Assembly (NCBI GenBank): GCA_937907495.1
Contig: CALESS010000095.1
Span: 1 to 13,542, forward strand
DNA length: 13,542 nucleotides
DNA from: an uncultured Anaerolineaceae bacterium
Lineage (GTDB): Bacteria; Chloroflexota; Anaerolineae; Anaerolineales; Anaerolineaceae
Direction of reading: 5' to 3'
Made by a program: the position numbers and the translations under genes. A model generated the notes under the pieces. The model was not told where the DNA came from. It saw nothing but the letters and a program-made list of their open reading frames with translations, and ran no database searches. Within the stretch, counting starts at the first letter, position 1; the number at the start of each line of letters is the position of its first letter. Shown here piece after piece: positions 1 through 7,280 of this stretch.

Positions 1-730
1 TCTCGCCTGGCTGAAGCATATTTTGAAATGCCTCCACCTCAACTTCCAACCCGGCGACTCCCGGCGCGCCGCACAACCGCACTTCCACGCCCAGGGTCTC
101 CTCTGGCAGGTGGGGGGTCAGCTTCAGCGATTCAATACTGATCTCCGGCACCACCTCCAACCAGACCGTTTGCCAGATGCCGGAAACAGCCGTATACCAG
201 ATCCCTTGGGGCTTGAGCACCTGTTTGCCATGTTGCTGCATACCACGGTCGCTGGGGTCCCACACAGCCACCCGCAGCTCATTATTTTCGCCGTGCAATG
301 CGCGGGTGATATCCAGGGAGAAGGGCAGGTACCCGCCGCGGTGTTCCCCCACCAGGGTTTCATTGACCCAGACCTGGCACTGGTAATCCACCGCGCCGAA
401 ATGCAGCAAGACCCGGCCGGGTGGGGCAAATTCAGCCCGCAAAGTTGTTTCTCCCAGGCGGGGATCGCTGAAGGTGCGCCGGTACCACAGGCGCTGCTCC
501 GGCAGCAGCGGGCGCTGCACCCCGGAGAGCAACGATTCCACCGGGTAAGGCACCCGGATTTCCCCGGTATATTCCAATGGGGCGGTTTGCTCCTTCTCCA
601 GGATGGCATATTCCCACCAGCCGTTCAGGTTGAACCAGGCGGGGCGGGTCATCTGCGGGCGCGGGTACTCTGGCAGGGGGGTTGGCTCGGCAGGAACCCA
701 GGCGGTACGCAATGGATTACCACCTGGCAT
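1..730 (-). CDS. Glycoside hydrolase family 2 protein, N-terminal part (runs off left edge)
   Basis: The frame is open from an ATG at 730 to the window edge, giving 243 residues without a stop, so the C-terminal catalytic domain is missing. I translated it by hand. The N-terminus has the GH2 lead-in (PRPQMTRPAWFNLNGWWEYAI, residues 24-44, split here as PRPQMTRPAW and FNLNGWWEYAI). This is followed by the jelly-roll sugar-binding domain with LWYRRTF (about 81-87), a VWVNETLVGEHRGGYLPF stretch and GIWYTAVSGIWQTVWLEVVP near residue 180-200. These are hallmark segments of GH2 beta-galactosidase / beta-glucuronidase type enzymes. The start is supported by GGAGGA at 736-741, five bases upstream. 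It overlaps the upstream DUF2804 gene by 14 nt, so it belongs to the same operon. No signal peptide is visible. The substrate cannot be told without the TIM barrel; a galactoside, glucuronide or arabinoside are all possible. Confidence 0.9.
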   Translation of the reverse strand, partial: MPGGNPLRTAWVPAEPTPLPEYPRPQMTRPAWFNLNGWWEYAILEKEQTAPLEYTGEIRVPYPVESLLSGVQRPLLPEQRLWYRRTFSDPRLGETTLRAEFAPPGRVLLHFGAVDYQCQVWVNETLVGEHRGGYLPFSLDITRALHGENNELRVAVWDPSDRGMQQHGKQVLKPQGIWYTAVSGIWQTVWLEVVPEISIESLKLTPHLPEETLGVEVRLCGAPGVAGLEVEVEAFQNMLQPGE

Positions 731-1751
731 GGTGTTCCTCCGCAAAACCTACCAGGTCCTTGATCTCGATGGTCTCCCCCGTATCGGTGAGGGCGGTGCC
801 ATTGTATCGCCCGAACATCTGGTGCACTTCGCTGGTGATAATCAGCATCTCCGTTTTGGCCAGGCGTTCTTTGAAGGGGGTGAAAACCAGGTTCAGCCGG
901 CCTTCGTCATCGCGGAACTTCCAGGGCTGCATATAATCACCGGAGCTATAGTCGAATTGCACCGGTCCCAATTTGTGGATGCGGTTTTCCAGGATTAGGG
1001 CATTCTCACCCGCCCGGGAGAGATCTCCGAAGCCGCAGCCCAGGTTCAGGCCGACGGTGCGGCCATCCGGCAGGAATCCCGAGGCGCTCGCCCAATTCCA
1101 GTAGGATTGATAATCCCAGACACCGCGCCCCCAATCCAGCGAGCCCAGGCACAGGCCGGGATCGAGAGTCTCGCGCAGGCTGCCATATTGGATGGTGCCG
1201 CTGGCGGGAAGGCAGTTGATCTTGCGGTTCCAGTAGAAGCGCTTCTCACCGATGGGGATGACGATGTTCATGGATTCGCTTCCCGCCGGCTCGGTCAGGT
1301 CAATTTCCGCTGAAATGCCGCGCCCCTCATGGAAGGCCGGCCAGTTCACGGATAGATGGCGGCTGCCGGGCTGGACGCTGAAAACTTCCTTCAGCCGGCT
1401 GTCTTCAAAGCGGCTGATGCCTGCCGTGCTGTTACGCGGCAGTTCCACACCCTTGCCGAACGGCACCACCAGCCCCTCCTCGTGTAATTCGCCGCTTGCA
1501 AAATCCAGGGTGTACACAAACAGGTTGGCGGCATAGCCCAGGTTGGCAATGGTGGCAGAGAAGAACCGCCGCGGGGTGAAAATGGCGTAATAATCCCAGC
1601 GCTTGATGCGAAAACGCTGCAACGCTTTGAGAGCATAAAAATTGGCCTGCTCCAGGTTGCAATCCAGCAGTGGTTGGCGTGCCCAGCCGATCTGCGCCAG
1701 GCGGCCATCGGCTTGCAGCAGGGGGCCAGGTTGGGTTAATTCCGTTTGCAT
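717..1751 (-). CDS. DUF2804 family protein
   Basis: A 344-residue protein whose conserved blocks match the DUF2804 family (Pfam PF10974), which has no established biochemical role that I know of. Blocks seen (numbered from the chosen start): FYWNRKINCLPASG (about 172-185), DWGRGVWDY then YWNWASASG (206-225), DGRTVGLNLG (229-238), ENALILENRIHKL (249-261) and a C-terminal HQMFGRYNG (310-318). The protein is rich in Trp, Tyr and Gly and lacks a signal peptide or membrane segment. The frame is open upstream to an ATG at 1841 that would overlap the GH127 gene, and there is another ATG at 1763. I chose 1751 because a strong GGAGG at 1757-1761 sits five bases before it. The gene is enclosed between GH127 and GH2 genes on the same strand and overlaps the GH2 start by 14 nt. 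A role in handling or cleaving the same glycoside is an inference from context only. Confidence 0.87.
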   Translation of the reverse strand: MQTELTQPGPLLQADGRLAQIGWARQPLLDCNLEQANFYALKALQRFRIKRWDYYAIFTPRRFFSATIANLGYAANLFVYTLDFASGELHEEGLVVPFGKGVELPRNSTAGISRFEDSRLKEVFSVQPGSRHLSVNWPAFHEGRGISAEIDLTEPAGSESMNIVIPIGEKRFYWNRKINCLPASGTIQYGSLRETLDPGLCLGSLDWGRGVWDYQSYWNWASASGFLPDGRTVGLNLGCGFGDLSRAGENALILENRIHKLGPVQFDYSSGDYMQPWKFRDDEGRLNLVFTPFKERLAKTEMLIITSEVHQMFGRYNGTALTDTGETIEIKDLVGFAEEHHARW

Positions 1752-1756
1752 TCGAT

Positions 1757-1761
1757 CCTCC
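1757..1761 (-). promoter_or_regulatory. Ribosome binding site that decides the DUF2804 start
   Basis: On the minus strand GGAGG is followed by a five-base spacer (ATCGA) and the ATG at 1751. The in-frame ATG at 1763 overlaps this motif and has only a weak GGAAG upstream, and the ATG at 1841 lies inside the GH127 gene. This favours 1751 as the start. Confidence 0.6.
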
Positions 1762-1822
1762 ATGTAGGGTGCTTCCAACAAAACTGGGTGGGAGAGGATG
1801 GGTTTTCTCCCGTTTGAATCTG

Positions 1823-3811
1823 CTATCCCACATTCACCCAAACGGTCATTTGCGACTCGCCGCGGTTACCCCACAGCAGGTAGGGGATGAACACCAACGG
1901 CTCGCCTGTCACGGTCCGGCCGTGCAGGGTGACAATGCCGCCGGGAAGGGTCTCGTCATCTTTCACAATCAGCGAGGCCGGGTCCAGACGGCAGGTAAAA
2001 AGGTTCAGTCCGGGGTTGTCCACGGATTCCAGGCAGTAGACCAGCGGGCCGCGGGTCAGGGTGGCTTTGCCGGCATGTCCCCGCACCCTGGGGTGGGCGC
2101 GGCGCAGTTCGATGGGCAGGCGAAAATCAATTTCTATTTCATCTCCGGCCTGCCACACCCTGCGCAGGCGGATCCATTCTGCCAGCCGCGGATCATATCC
2201 GCTGGCAGTGGACTGATATGTTCGCTCCTGGCCCGGGCCTGGCGAGGTGTGCGCCTCGGGGGTGGTCAGCACAGGTTCCGCGTTCAATGTGAGCTTCATC
2301 TCCGCCGCCCAGGAGGGCCGGCGCAAGTGGAGTTGCCATTCCTCCGCCGGGGCTTCCATGACCTTCAACCGCACCCGGCCCTGCCAGGGCAGGTGCGCAT
2401 CCATCTGCAATTGCAAGGGCCCTTCGGTGAGCTGGCTGCTGATGTACTGGTGAATCCGCAGTTCACCCCGCCCGGCGCTCCCCAGGGTAGCAGTGGCAGC
2501 GTAGATGTACTTCCACAGGCTGGCCCAGGTGCGCGAGAGGTTGGACGGGCAGCAGGGCACGGCGTACCACGCTTTGCGAGTCACCCCGCCGCGGCAGGCC
2601 AGCGGATTGTTATAGAGATAGGTGCTGCCATCCAGCCCCATGCCGGGGGCGGCAGCGTTGTAGAGCTGCCACTCGAAAAGGTCACTGTATTTGCACTCCC
2701 CGCTGAGTTGTGCCATTTCCCAATTCCAGAGCAGGCTGCCAAGGGCGGCACACGTCTCGGCGTAGGCAATTTCCGGGTCCAGTTCGTAATCCCTGCCGAA
2801 GCCCTCGATCCCTGGCAGGCTGCCGATGCCGCCGGTGACATACATGCGGCGGGTCACCATGCGCTCCCACGACTGCTCGAGGGTGGGCAGCAGACTGCGA
2901 TCAGCAGTTTCCCGGCACAGGCGGGCGGCGGCTGTTTGCAGGTAGGCAAAACGCACCGAGTGCCCCACCGGAACGGCCTGGCGGCGGATGGGTTGATGCT
3001 GTTGAAAATACCCGCCACCCAGGGCGCTGGCGTACCAGCGCAGGGTGGTGAAGCGCGGCTTTTTGGAGAAGTTGCCCGCTGGCAGCCGGTATGGTTGGAA
3101 ATCCGGGTGGGCAGCCAGGTAGGCCCCCTTGCGCTGGCGGACGGTTTTTTCCCGCCGGGCCACCTGCATGTTTTGGCGCACAATGGACAGGCCGAATCCC
3201 CATTGGCGCCCGCGCTGTTCGATGAACTGGCGCGCCAGATCCAGGTAGGCCTTGCTTTGGGTCACGGAGAACAGTCGCAGCAGGGCGATTTCGATTTCCT
3301 CATGACCGGGGGTGCGGGCTGCACCCTGCCCGGCAAAATCCACCACAATGCGGTCGGCTGCCCGGCAGGCGATCTGCAACAGGTCCTGGCGGCTGGTGGC
3401 TTCAAAATGCGAAACCCCCGCTTCGATCAGGTGACCGTGGCAGTACAGCTCATGCTCGATTTGCAAATTCTGCCAACGCTGACCGGGGAAGTGGATTTGA
3501 TTATAGGTGAAGAGGTAACCATCCGGCATTTGTGCCTGCCCCAGCAGGGCGATGAAACCATCCACCACGGCAGCCAATTGAGGGTCGGGGTGATTGGCCA
3601 GGATGCAGGCGGCGGCATCCAGCCATTTATAGGCATCGGAATCGGCAAAAAACCAACCCTCGCGCCAGCCCGCGGCCTGGCCTGCGGCAATGCGGAAATT
3701 CTGGATGCAGCCGGAGGCTTCCAACTGCTGCCACTGGTGGAAGATGGCCTGGCTGGCGTTGACCTCCAGCCGCGAGTGCCAGAAACCCGGCAGGATTTTA
3801 ACCAACCCCAT
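1823..3811 (-). CDS. GH127 beta-L-arabinofuranosidase-like glycoside hydrolase (DUF1680)
   Basis: A 662-residue protein, full length for the GH127 family, whose founding member HypBA1 releases beta-L-arabinofuranose. As I recall that enzyme, its active site is a zinc-thiolate centre: Glu338, Cys340, Cys417 (nucleophile) and Cys418, with Glu322 as acid/base. The equivalents here are Glu352 and Cys354 in YAETC, Cys420 and Cys421 in the VPCCPSN motif, and Glu336 in GIEGFGRDYEL. The 16-residue spacing from Glu336 to Glu352 equals that from 322 to 338. An (alpha/alpha)6 barrel lead-in is seen (SDAYKWLDAA about 58-67, MPDGYLFTYNQ 95-105, ELYCHGHLIEAG 121-132) and the C-terminus is beta-rich. No signal peptide is visible, so it is probably cytoplasmic. 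The start has GGAAG close upstream and overlaps the end of the transporter gene by 14 nt. Close substrate (beta-L-arabinofuranoside versus another furanoside/pyranoside) is not fixed by the sequence, because related families share the fold. Confidence 0.93.
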   Translation of the reverse strand: MGLVKILPGFWHSRLEVNASQAIFHQWQQLEASGCIQNFRIAAGQAAGWREGWFFADSDAYKWLDAAACILANHPDPQLAAVVDGFIALLGQAQMPDGYLFTYNQIHFPGQRWQNLQIEHELYCHGHLIEAGVSHFEATSRQDLLQIACRAADRIVVDFAGQGAARTPGHEEIEIALLRLFSVTQSKAYLDLARQFIEQRGRQWGFGLSIVRQNMQVARREKTVRQRKGAYLAAHPDFQPYRLPAGNFSKKPRFTTLRWYASALGGGYFQQHQPIRRQAVPVGHSVRFAYLQTAAARLCRETADRSLLPTLEQSWERMVTRRMYVTGGIGSLPGIEGFGRDYELDPEIAYAETCAALGSLLWNWEMAQLSGECKYSDLFEWQLYNAAAPGMGLDGSTYLYNNPLACRGGVTRKAWYAVPCCPSNLSRTWASLWKYIYAATATLGSAGRGELRIHQYISSQLTEGPLQLQMDAHLPWQGRVRLKVMEAPAEEWQLHLRRPSWAAEMKLTLNAEPVLTTPEAHTSPGPGQERTYQSTASGYDPRLAEWIRLRRVWQAGDEIEIDFRLPIELRRAHPRVRGHAGKATLTRGPLVYCLESVDNPGLNLFTCRLDPASLIVKDDETLPGGIVTLHGRTVTGEPLVFIPYLLWGNRGESQMTVWVNVG

Positions 3812-5093
3812 GACTCTTCCGGTCAGAGATCAGGAACAGCGGAATGAGCGAGAGCAAGGCGATGGCCGAACCCACCTGGAAGATGATCGGCACGGGGATG
3901 AACCCCGCCTCGCCATTTACAACCGTGGGGATGCCAAAATTCTGGATCAGGTTCGAGCCGATCCAGGGGCCGAGCACCATCGGAATGGCAATCCAGAAGA
4001 TCATGCGGATGCCGAGGAACTTGCCGCGGTTTTGCTCTGGCAGCAGATCCTTCAGCCAGGCCACCGAGGCTACGGAACCCGCCACGGCAAAAGCCTGCCA
4101 TAACAGCCCCGTCAGCGCCAGCAGGGGCAGCGTTTTCACCAGCGAAAGGGCTACCCCGCCCAGGCTGCTGGCAATGATCGCAATCGCCATCATCCAGCGT
4201 TTGCTGAAACGATCCGCCAGGATGCCAAACGGGATGGAGAGCAGTGCGCTGCCCACCATCACCGCCCCGCCGATGACGCTGAACTCGCTTTTGCTGACGC
4301 CGATGTAATTGTTGAGGTAAATTATCAGGTAGGGGAACGAAACCTGCATCCCGATGCTGCTGATCATGATGAAGAGCAGCAGCGTGAATAGCTGGCGGTT
4401 CTGGCGCAGGGTATCCAGGCTAAAAAGCTCGGCGAACTCCGCCCAGAAGGAACGGCGGGGTGGTTCCCGGGTGAGGATGGGGGCATCCCGCAGCAGGCTG
4501 CCCGCCACCAGGCCCACCAACATCACGATTCCACCCAGGACATAGAAGAAGATAAAGTAGCCGACCTGGTCAATCAACATCCCGGCTGCCGTCAGAGAGA
4601 TGACCTGGGCGATGAAGACGCTCATATTCAAGACACCCTCCACCCGGCCGCGGCTGTTGCTGCTGGCAATATCCGCGGTCCAGGCTGAAAAGGCCGCATC
4701 GTTGGCGGTGGAACCGAAAAAGGTCATCAGCGAGTCCATCACCACCACCATCAGGATCGCCAGGCTGGTGGTCTTGATATAGGCCGTGGTTGGGAACAGG
4801 ATGGTAGAAAGCCCCCACAGGACGTAACCGATGAGAATGTAGGGGCGGCGCCTCCCCCAGCGGGAGCGGGTGCGGTCGCTGAGGGTGCCCATCAGCAGGG
4901 TGGTGAGGGTGGCGGTAATCGCACTGGCTGCCACCATCCAGGCTACCGGGCGCGGGTCCGGCGTGATGGTGTCGAAGACGAAGGTGTTGAACCAGGAGTT
5001 CTCGACCGCCCAGGCGATCTGCCCGGTGATGGCCAAAGCCGTCAGGATGATCCAGGTGCGCAAGGGGATGGAAGGCGAAGGGGGATGATTCAT
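3798..5093 (-). CDS. MFS sugar transporter (GPH / SLC45-like type)
   Basis: A 431-residue, very hydrophobic protein with about twelve membrane segments. The cytoplasmic loop between helices 2 and 3 carries a motif-A-like GTLSDRTRSRWGRRRPYIL (about 69-87), and a weaker repeat, FGILADRFSKRW, occurs at 289-300, as expected for the duplicated MFS fold. The GRVEGVLN stretch near 149-156 and the general layout resemble glycoside-pentoside-hexuronide and SLC45-like cation-coupled sugar symporters. It is the first gene of the minus-strand operon and its end overlaps the GH127 start by 14 nt, so its cargo is probably the glycoside degraded by the downstream enzymes. There is no convincing Shine-Dalgarno motif before the ATG at 5093; the upstream bases are AGAAAGCAGCAGCC. 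Exact substrate and coupling ion cannot be read from the sequence. Confidence 0.9.
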   Translation of the reverse strand: MNHPPSPSIPLRTWIILTALAITGQIAWAVENSWFNTFVFDTITPDPRPVAWMVAASAITATLTTLLMGTLSDRTRSRWGRRRPYILIGYVLWGLSTILFPTTAYIKTTSLAILMVVVMDSLMTFFGSTANDAAFSAWTADIASSNSRGRVEGVLNMSVFIAQVISLTAAGMLIDQVGYFIFFYVLGGIVMLVGLVAGSLLRDAPILTREPPRRSFWAEFAELFSLDTLRQNRQLFTLLLFIMISSIGMQVSFPYLIIYLNNYIGVSKSEFSVIGGAVMVGSALLSIPFGILADRFSKRWMMAIAIIASSLGGVALSLVKTLPLLALTGLLWQAFAVAGSVASVAWLKDLLPEQNRGKFLGIRMIFWIAIPMVLGPWIGSNLIQNFGIPTVVNGEAGFIPVPIIFQVGSAIALLSLIPLFLISDRKSHGVG

Positions 5094-5270
5094 GGCTGCT
5101 GCTTTCTGAGCTGAAATGGAGAAACCAGTATTATTCTATATCAATTTCTTTAGCGGGAAGCGCGATAATAGGGGTGGAGGCGGAACAGCCGGATGAGTAA
5201 CCTTTAGCGGAGGGGCAAATTTCCGGCGGCTTTCCCCTTACGCCAACCAGGAAATCGATTCTTGACGAAG
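5094..5270. promoter_or_regulatory. Divergent intergenic region between the sugar operon and the DoxX-like gene
   Basis: This is the only place where the left operon can be promoted from inside the window. It holds the most AT-rich patch in the left half (about 5129-5151). A minus-strand hexamer TAGAAT at 5133-5138 could be a -10 element, but no good -35 lies at the usual spacing. A 9-bp direct repeat, CTTTAGCGG, occurs at 5148-5156 and 5202-5210 and could mark regulator sites, though it may be chance. No clear plus-strand promoter and no terminator hairpin were found. Confidence 0.3.
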
Positions 5271-5630
5271 ATGAACATTATCCTTTGGATCTTGCAGGTC
5301 ATTCTGGCGCTGAAATTATTCTCTGCAGCCATCGAACATGGTTTTCGCCAGGCGAGGCCGGAGATGGCGGCTGCCCGCAAAAAGTTTGGCAGAGCTGCCC
5401 CAGTGTTGCTTTACCTGACCGCGCTGGGCACCTTTTTTGGCGCCTTCAGCCTGGTGTTGCCCGGCCTGTTGAACTTCAATCCGCTAATCACGCCGATCGT
5501 GGCGGTTGCGGTGACCGTGCTGCTGCTGGCTTCCATCCCCCTCCACCTGCGCAGCCGGGAAAAGCCAAAAGTCTTCGTCAGCCTGGTGCTGGCGATTTTT
5601 GCCATCTTCGTTGCCATCGGCCGCGGCTAG
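5271..5630 (+). CDS. DoxX-like small integral membrane protein
   Basis: A 119-residue protein with four predicted membrane helices at about 2-20, 43-65, 69-92 and 100-116. A charged loop, HGFRQARPEMAAARKKFG, follows helix 1 and the basic segment HLRSREKPKV precedes helix 4. Size, topology and the N-terminal pattern fit the DoxX-like (DoxX_2) family, whose members are mostly uncharacterised. The start is uncertain: the frame also has a TTG at 5262 with AGGAA about nine bases upstream, while the ATG at 5271 has only GACGAAG directly before it. I list the ATG because the protein then starts right at the first helix; the TTG would add three residues. It lies 36 bp upstream of the S66 peptidase gene on the same strand and could be co-transcribed with it. 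Confidence 0.72.
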   Translation: MNIILWILQVILALKLFSAAIEHGFRQARPEMAAARKKFGRAAPVLLYLTALGTFFGAFSLVLPGLLNFNPLITPIVAVAVTVLLLASIPLHLRSREKPKVFVSLVLAIFAIFVAIGRG

Positions 5631-5666
5631 GGCATTGCATCTTCAGGTGTTCTTACGGAGCGAACC

Positions 5667-6689
5667 ATGACCCATAATTTGATCAAGCCACCCCGTTTGC
5701 AACCCGGTGATACCATCGGCATTGTCAGCCCGTCATGGGGCGGGGCGGGTAAGTTCCCCCACCGCACCCGGCAAGGGATCGAACAGCTCAATGCCCTGAG
5801 CTATAAAGTGCGGCTGGCGCCACATGCCCTCAACCATCAGGGGTTTGTTTCCGATTCGGCAGCCAACCGGGCGCAGGATATTAACCAGATGTTTGCGGAC
5901 CCGGAGATCAAGGCCATCCTGCCTGCCATTGGCGGGGATCATTCGTGCCACCTGCTACCCCTGCTGGATTTTGACTGCATCGCCCGCAACCCCAAGATCT
6001 TCATCGGCTTTTCGGATAATACGGTGTTGAACGTTGCCATTCACCACCAGACGGGGCTGGTGACCTTCAGCGGCCTGGCGCTACTGACGGATTTTGCCGA
6101 GTATCCCCGCATGTTTGCCTACACCCGGGAATACTTCCTCAAGGCGGTTGCCAGCGGCCAGCCAGTGGGGGAAGTGCAACCCGCCCCCGAATGGACGGAG
6201 GAATACCTGACCTGGGCCGGCGAGCAAGACCGCACCCGGCCGCGCCACCGGCAGCCCAACCCCGGCTGGAGCTGGCTCAAGCCGGGGCAGGCGCAAGGCC
6301 GGTTGCTGGGCGGCTGCCTCGAATCGCTGCAACACTTGCGCGGCACACCCTACTGGCCGGGCTGGGAAAACGCAATCCTCTTCTTCGAGACTTCGGAGGA
6401 AAAGCCTTCTCCGGAGGAGGTGGATGGCATCTTGATGGACTATGAGAATATGGGTGTGCTGCAGAAACTGGCAGGGATGCTGGTGGGCCGGCCCATGAAG
6501 TATTCGGATGAGGAAAAACAAAACCTGCGGGAGTGCATCCTGGAACGGACGCAAGCCTACAGCTTCCCAATCATCACGGATATGGATTTTGGCCACACCG
6601 CCCCGCAGATGATGCTGCCCCTCGGCTGCCTGGCAAAAATTGACGCCACCGCCCGCAGATTTGAAATCCTGGAGGCGGCGGTGATTTGA
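5667..6689 (+). CDS. S66 family LD-carboxypeptidase (MccF-like)
   Basis: A 340-residue protein with the two-domain layout of peptidase family S66, which includes the murein LD-carboxypeptidase LdcA and the microcin C7 self-immunity peptidase MccF. The N-terminal domain has LQPGDTIGIVSPS (11-23), AILPAIGGDHSCHLLPLLD (83-101) and the nucleophile elbow IGFSDNT with Ser116. The C-terminal domain has ILFFETSEE with Glu241 and MDFGHTAP with His310. The spacing is nearly that recalled for MccF (Ser118/Glu243/His311), and the FETSEE form is typical of that branch. No signal peptide is visible, so it is probably cytoplasmic and would act in peptidoglycan tetrapeptide recycling or in cleaving acyl-sulfamoyl or peptide-nucleotide toxins. 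CGGAG ends six bases before the ATG. It is convergent with the phosphatase gene, leaving a 27-bp gap. Confidence 0.9.
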   Translation: MTHNLIKPPRLQPGDTIGIVSPSWGGAGKFPHRTRQGIEQLNALSYKVRLAPHALNHQGFVSDSAANRAQDINQMFADPEIKAILPAIGGDHSCHLLPLLDFDCIARNPKIFIGFSDNTVLNVAIHHQTGLVTFSGLALLTDFAEYPRMFAYTREYFLKAVASGQPVGEVQPAPEWTEEYLTWAGEQDRTRPRHRQPNPGWSWLKPGQAQGRLLGGCLESLQHLRGTPYWPGWENAILFFETSEEKPSPEEVDGILMDYENMGVLQKLAGMLVGRPMKYSDEEKQNLRECILERTQAYSFPIITDMDFGHTAPQMMLPLGCLAKIDATARRFEILEAAVI

Positions 6690-6716
6690 ATCCGCAATTT
6701 TTGAGGGAAAGCCGGG

Positions 6717-7280
6717 CTATCGCTTTCCCCACTCCACCCACTGCGGGGTGGCATTTTCCGGGATGACGGTATACGCCTTGCCCACCGGGATGCCGCGCAC
6801 CTGGCAGATGATGGTAGCCAGCGAAAGCCCATGCGAAACCAGCAGCACATTTCCTGCCGGGTGGCGGGCAGATATTTCCTCCAGCGCCGCTGCCACCCGC
6901 CGGGCTACTTCGCCCACGGTTTCGCCACCCGGCGGGCGGAAACTGGCAGGGTCTTCGCTGCGTTTCTCCCAGAATTCGGCATAGCGGGCCTGGATCACCC
7001 CCACCAGTTGGCCCTCCCATTCCCCCTGGTTGATCTCTCGTAAGCGCGGTTCCAATTGCACCGGCAGCTGGAGCGCACCGGCGATGATGCGGGCTGTCTC
7101 GGCGGCGCGTTCCAGGTCACTGGAGTAAATGGCGCAGAAGGGTTGCCCTGCCAGTTGGCGGGCAGCGGCCCGGGCTTGCTGGCGGCCTGTCTCGTTGAGC
7201 GAGACATCGCTCTGGCCCTGGTAGCGGCCCTCGAGGTTCCAATCGGTTTGTCCATGGCGGACGAGGCAAAAACGGATCAT
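6717..7280 (-). CDS. Histidine phosphatase superfamily protein, probable glucosyl-3-phosphoglycerate phosphatase
   Basis: A 187-residue cytoplasmic phosphatase of the phosphoglycerate-mutase-like superfamily. The phospho-accepting histidine is His9 in LVRHGQTDWN, the second histidine is His150 in LLVSHG, and Arg8, Arg58 (SDLERAAETA) and Glu82 (LREINQGEWEG) complete the usual pocket. Sequence alone would allow alpha-ribazole phosphatase or a generic phosphatase. Context argues otherwise: its ATG overlaps the stop of the GpgS-type synthase by 4 nt (ATGA, 7277-7280). In mycobacteria the phosphatase that turns glucosyl-3-phosphoglycerate into glucosylglycerate (GpgP) belongs to this same superfamily. 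I therefore infer a GpgP role. It is the last gene of the four-gene operon. Family assignment is firm; the substrate is inferred from context. Confidence 0.9.
   Translation of the reverse strand: MIRFCLVRHGQTDWNLEGRYQGQSDVSLNETGRQQARAAARQLAGQPFCAIYSSDLERAAETARIIAGALQLPVQLEPRLREINQGEWEGQLVGVIQARYAEFWEKRSEDPASFRPPGGETVGEVARRVAAALEEISARHPAGNVLLVSHGLSLATIICQVRGIPVGKAYTVIPENATPQWVEWGKR

Noticed and set aside
23..763. A 246-codon plus-strand frame over the GH2 gene
   Set aside because: The minus strand gives a GH2 sugar-binding domain open to the edge; the plus frame is low-complexity and recognisable as a shadow.
1752..1822. Terminator or internal promoter in the 71-bp gap between GH127 and DUF2804
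   Set aside because: No hairpin with T-tract and no -35/-10 pair could be made out; the gap is compatible with one operon.
1670..3847. A 725-codon open frame on the plus strand opposite the GH127 gene
   Set aside because: It is antisense to a protein with clear catalytic motifs, its translation shows no recognisable domain, and long antisense frames are expected in GC-rich DNA with strong third-position bias.
5251..5262. AATCGATT palindrome as an operator before the DoxX-like gene
   Set aside because: An 8-bp palindrome is too short and common to support an operator without comparative data.
6678..6705. Terminator between the convergent S66 and phosphatase genes
   Set aside because: GCGG and CCGC around the S66 stop codon can form only a 4-bp stem before AATTTTTG; too weak to call a terminator.
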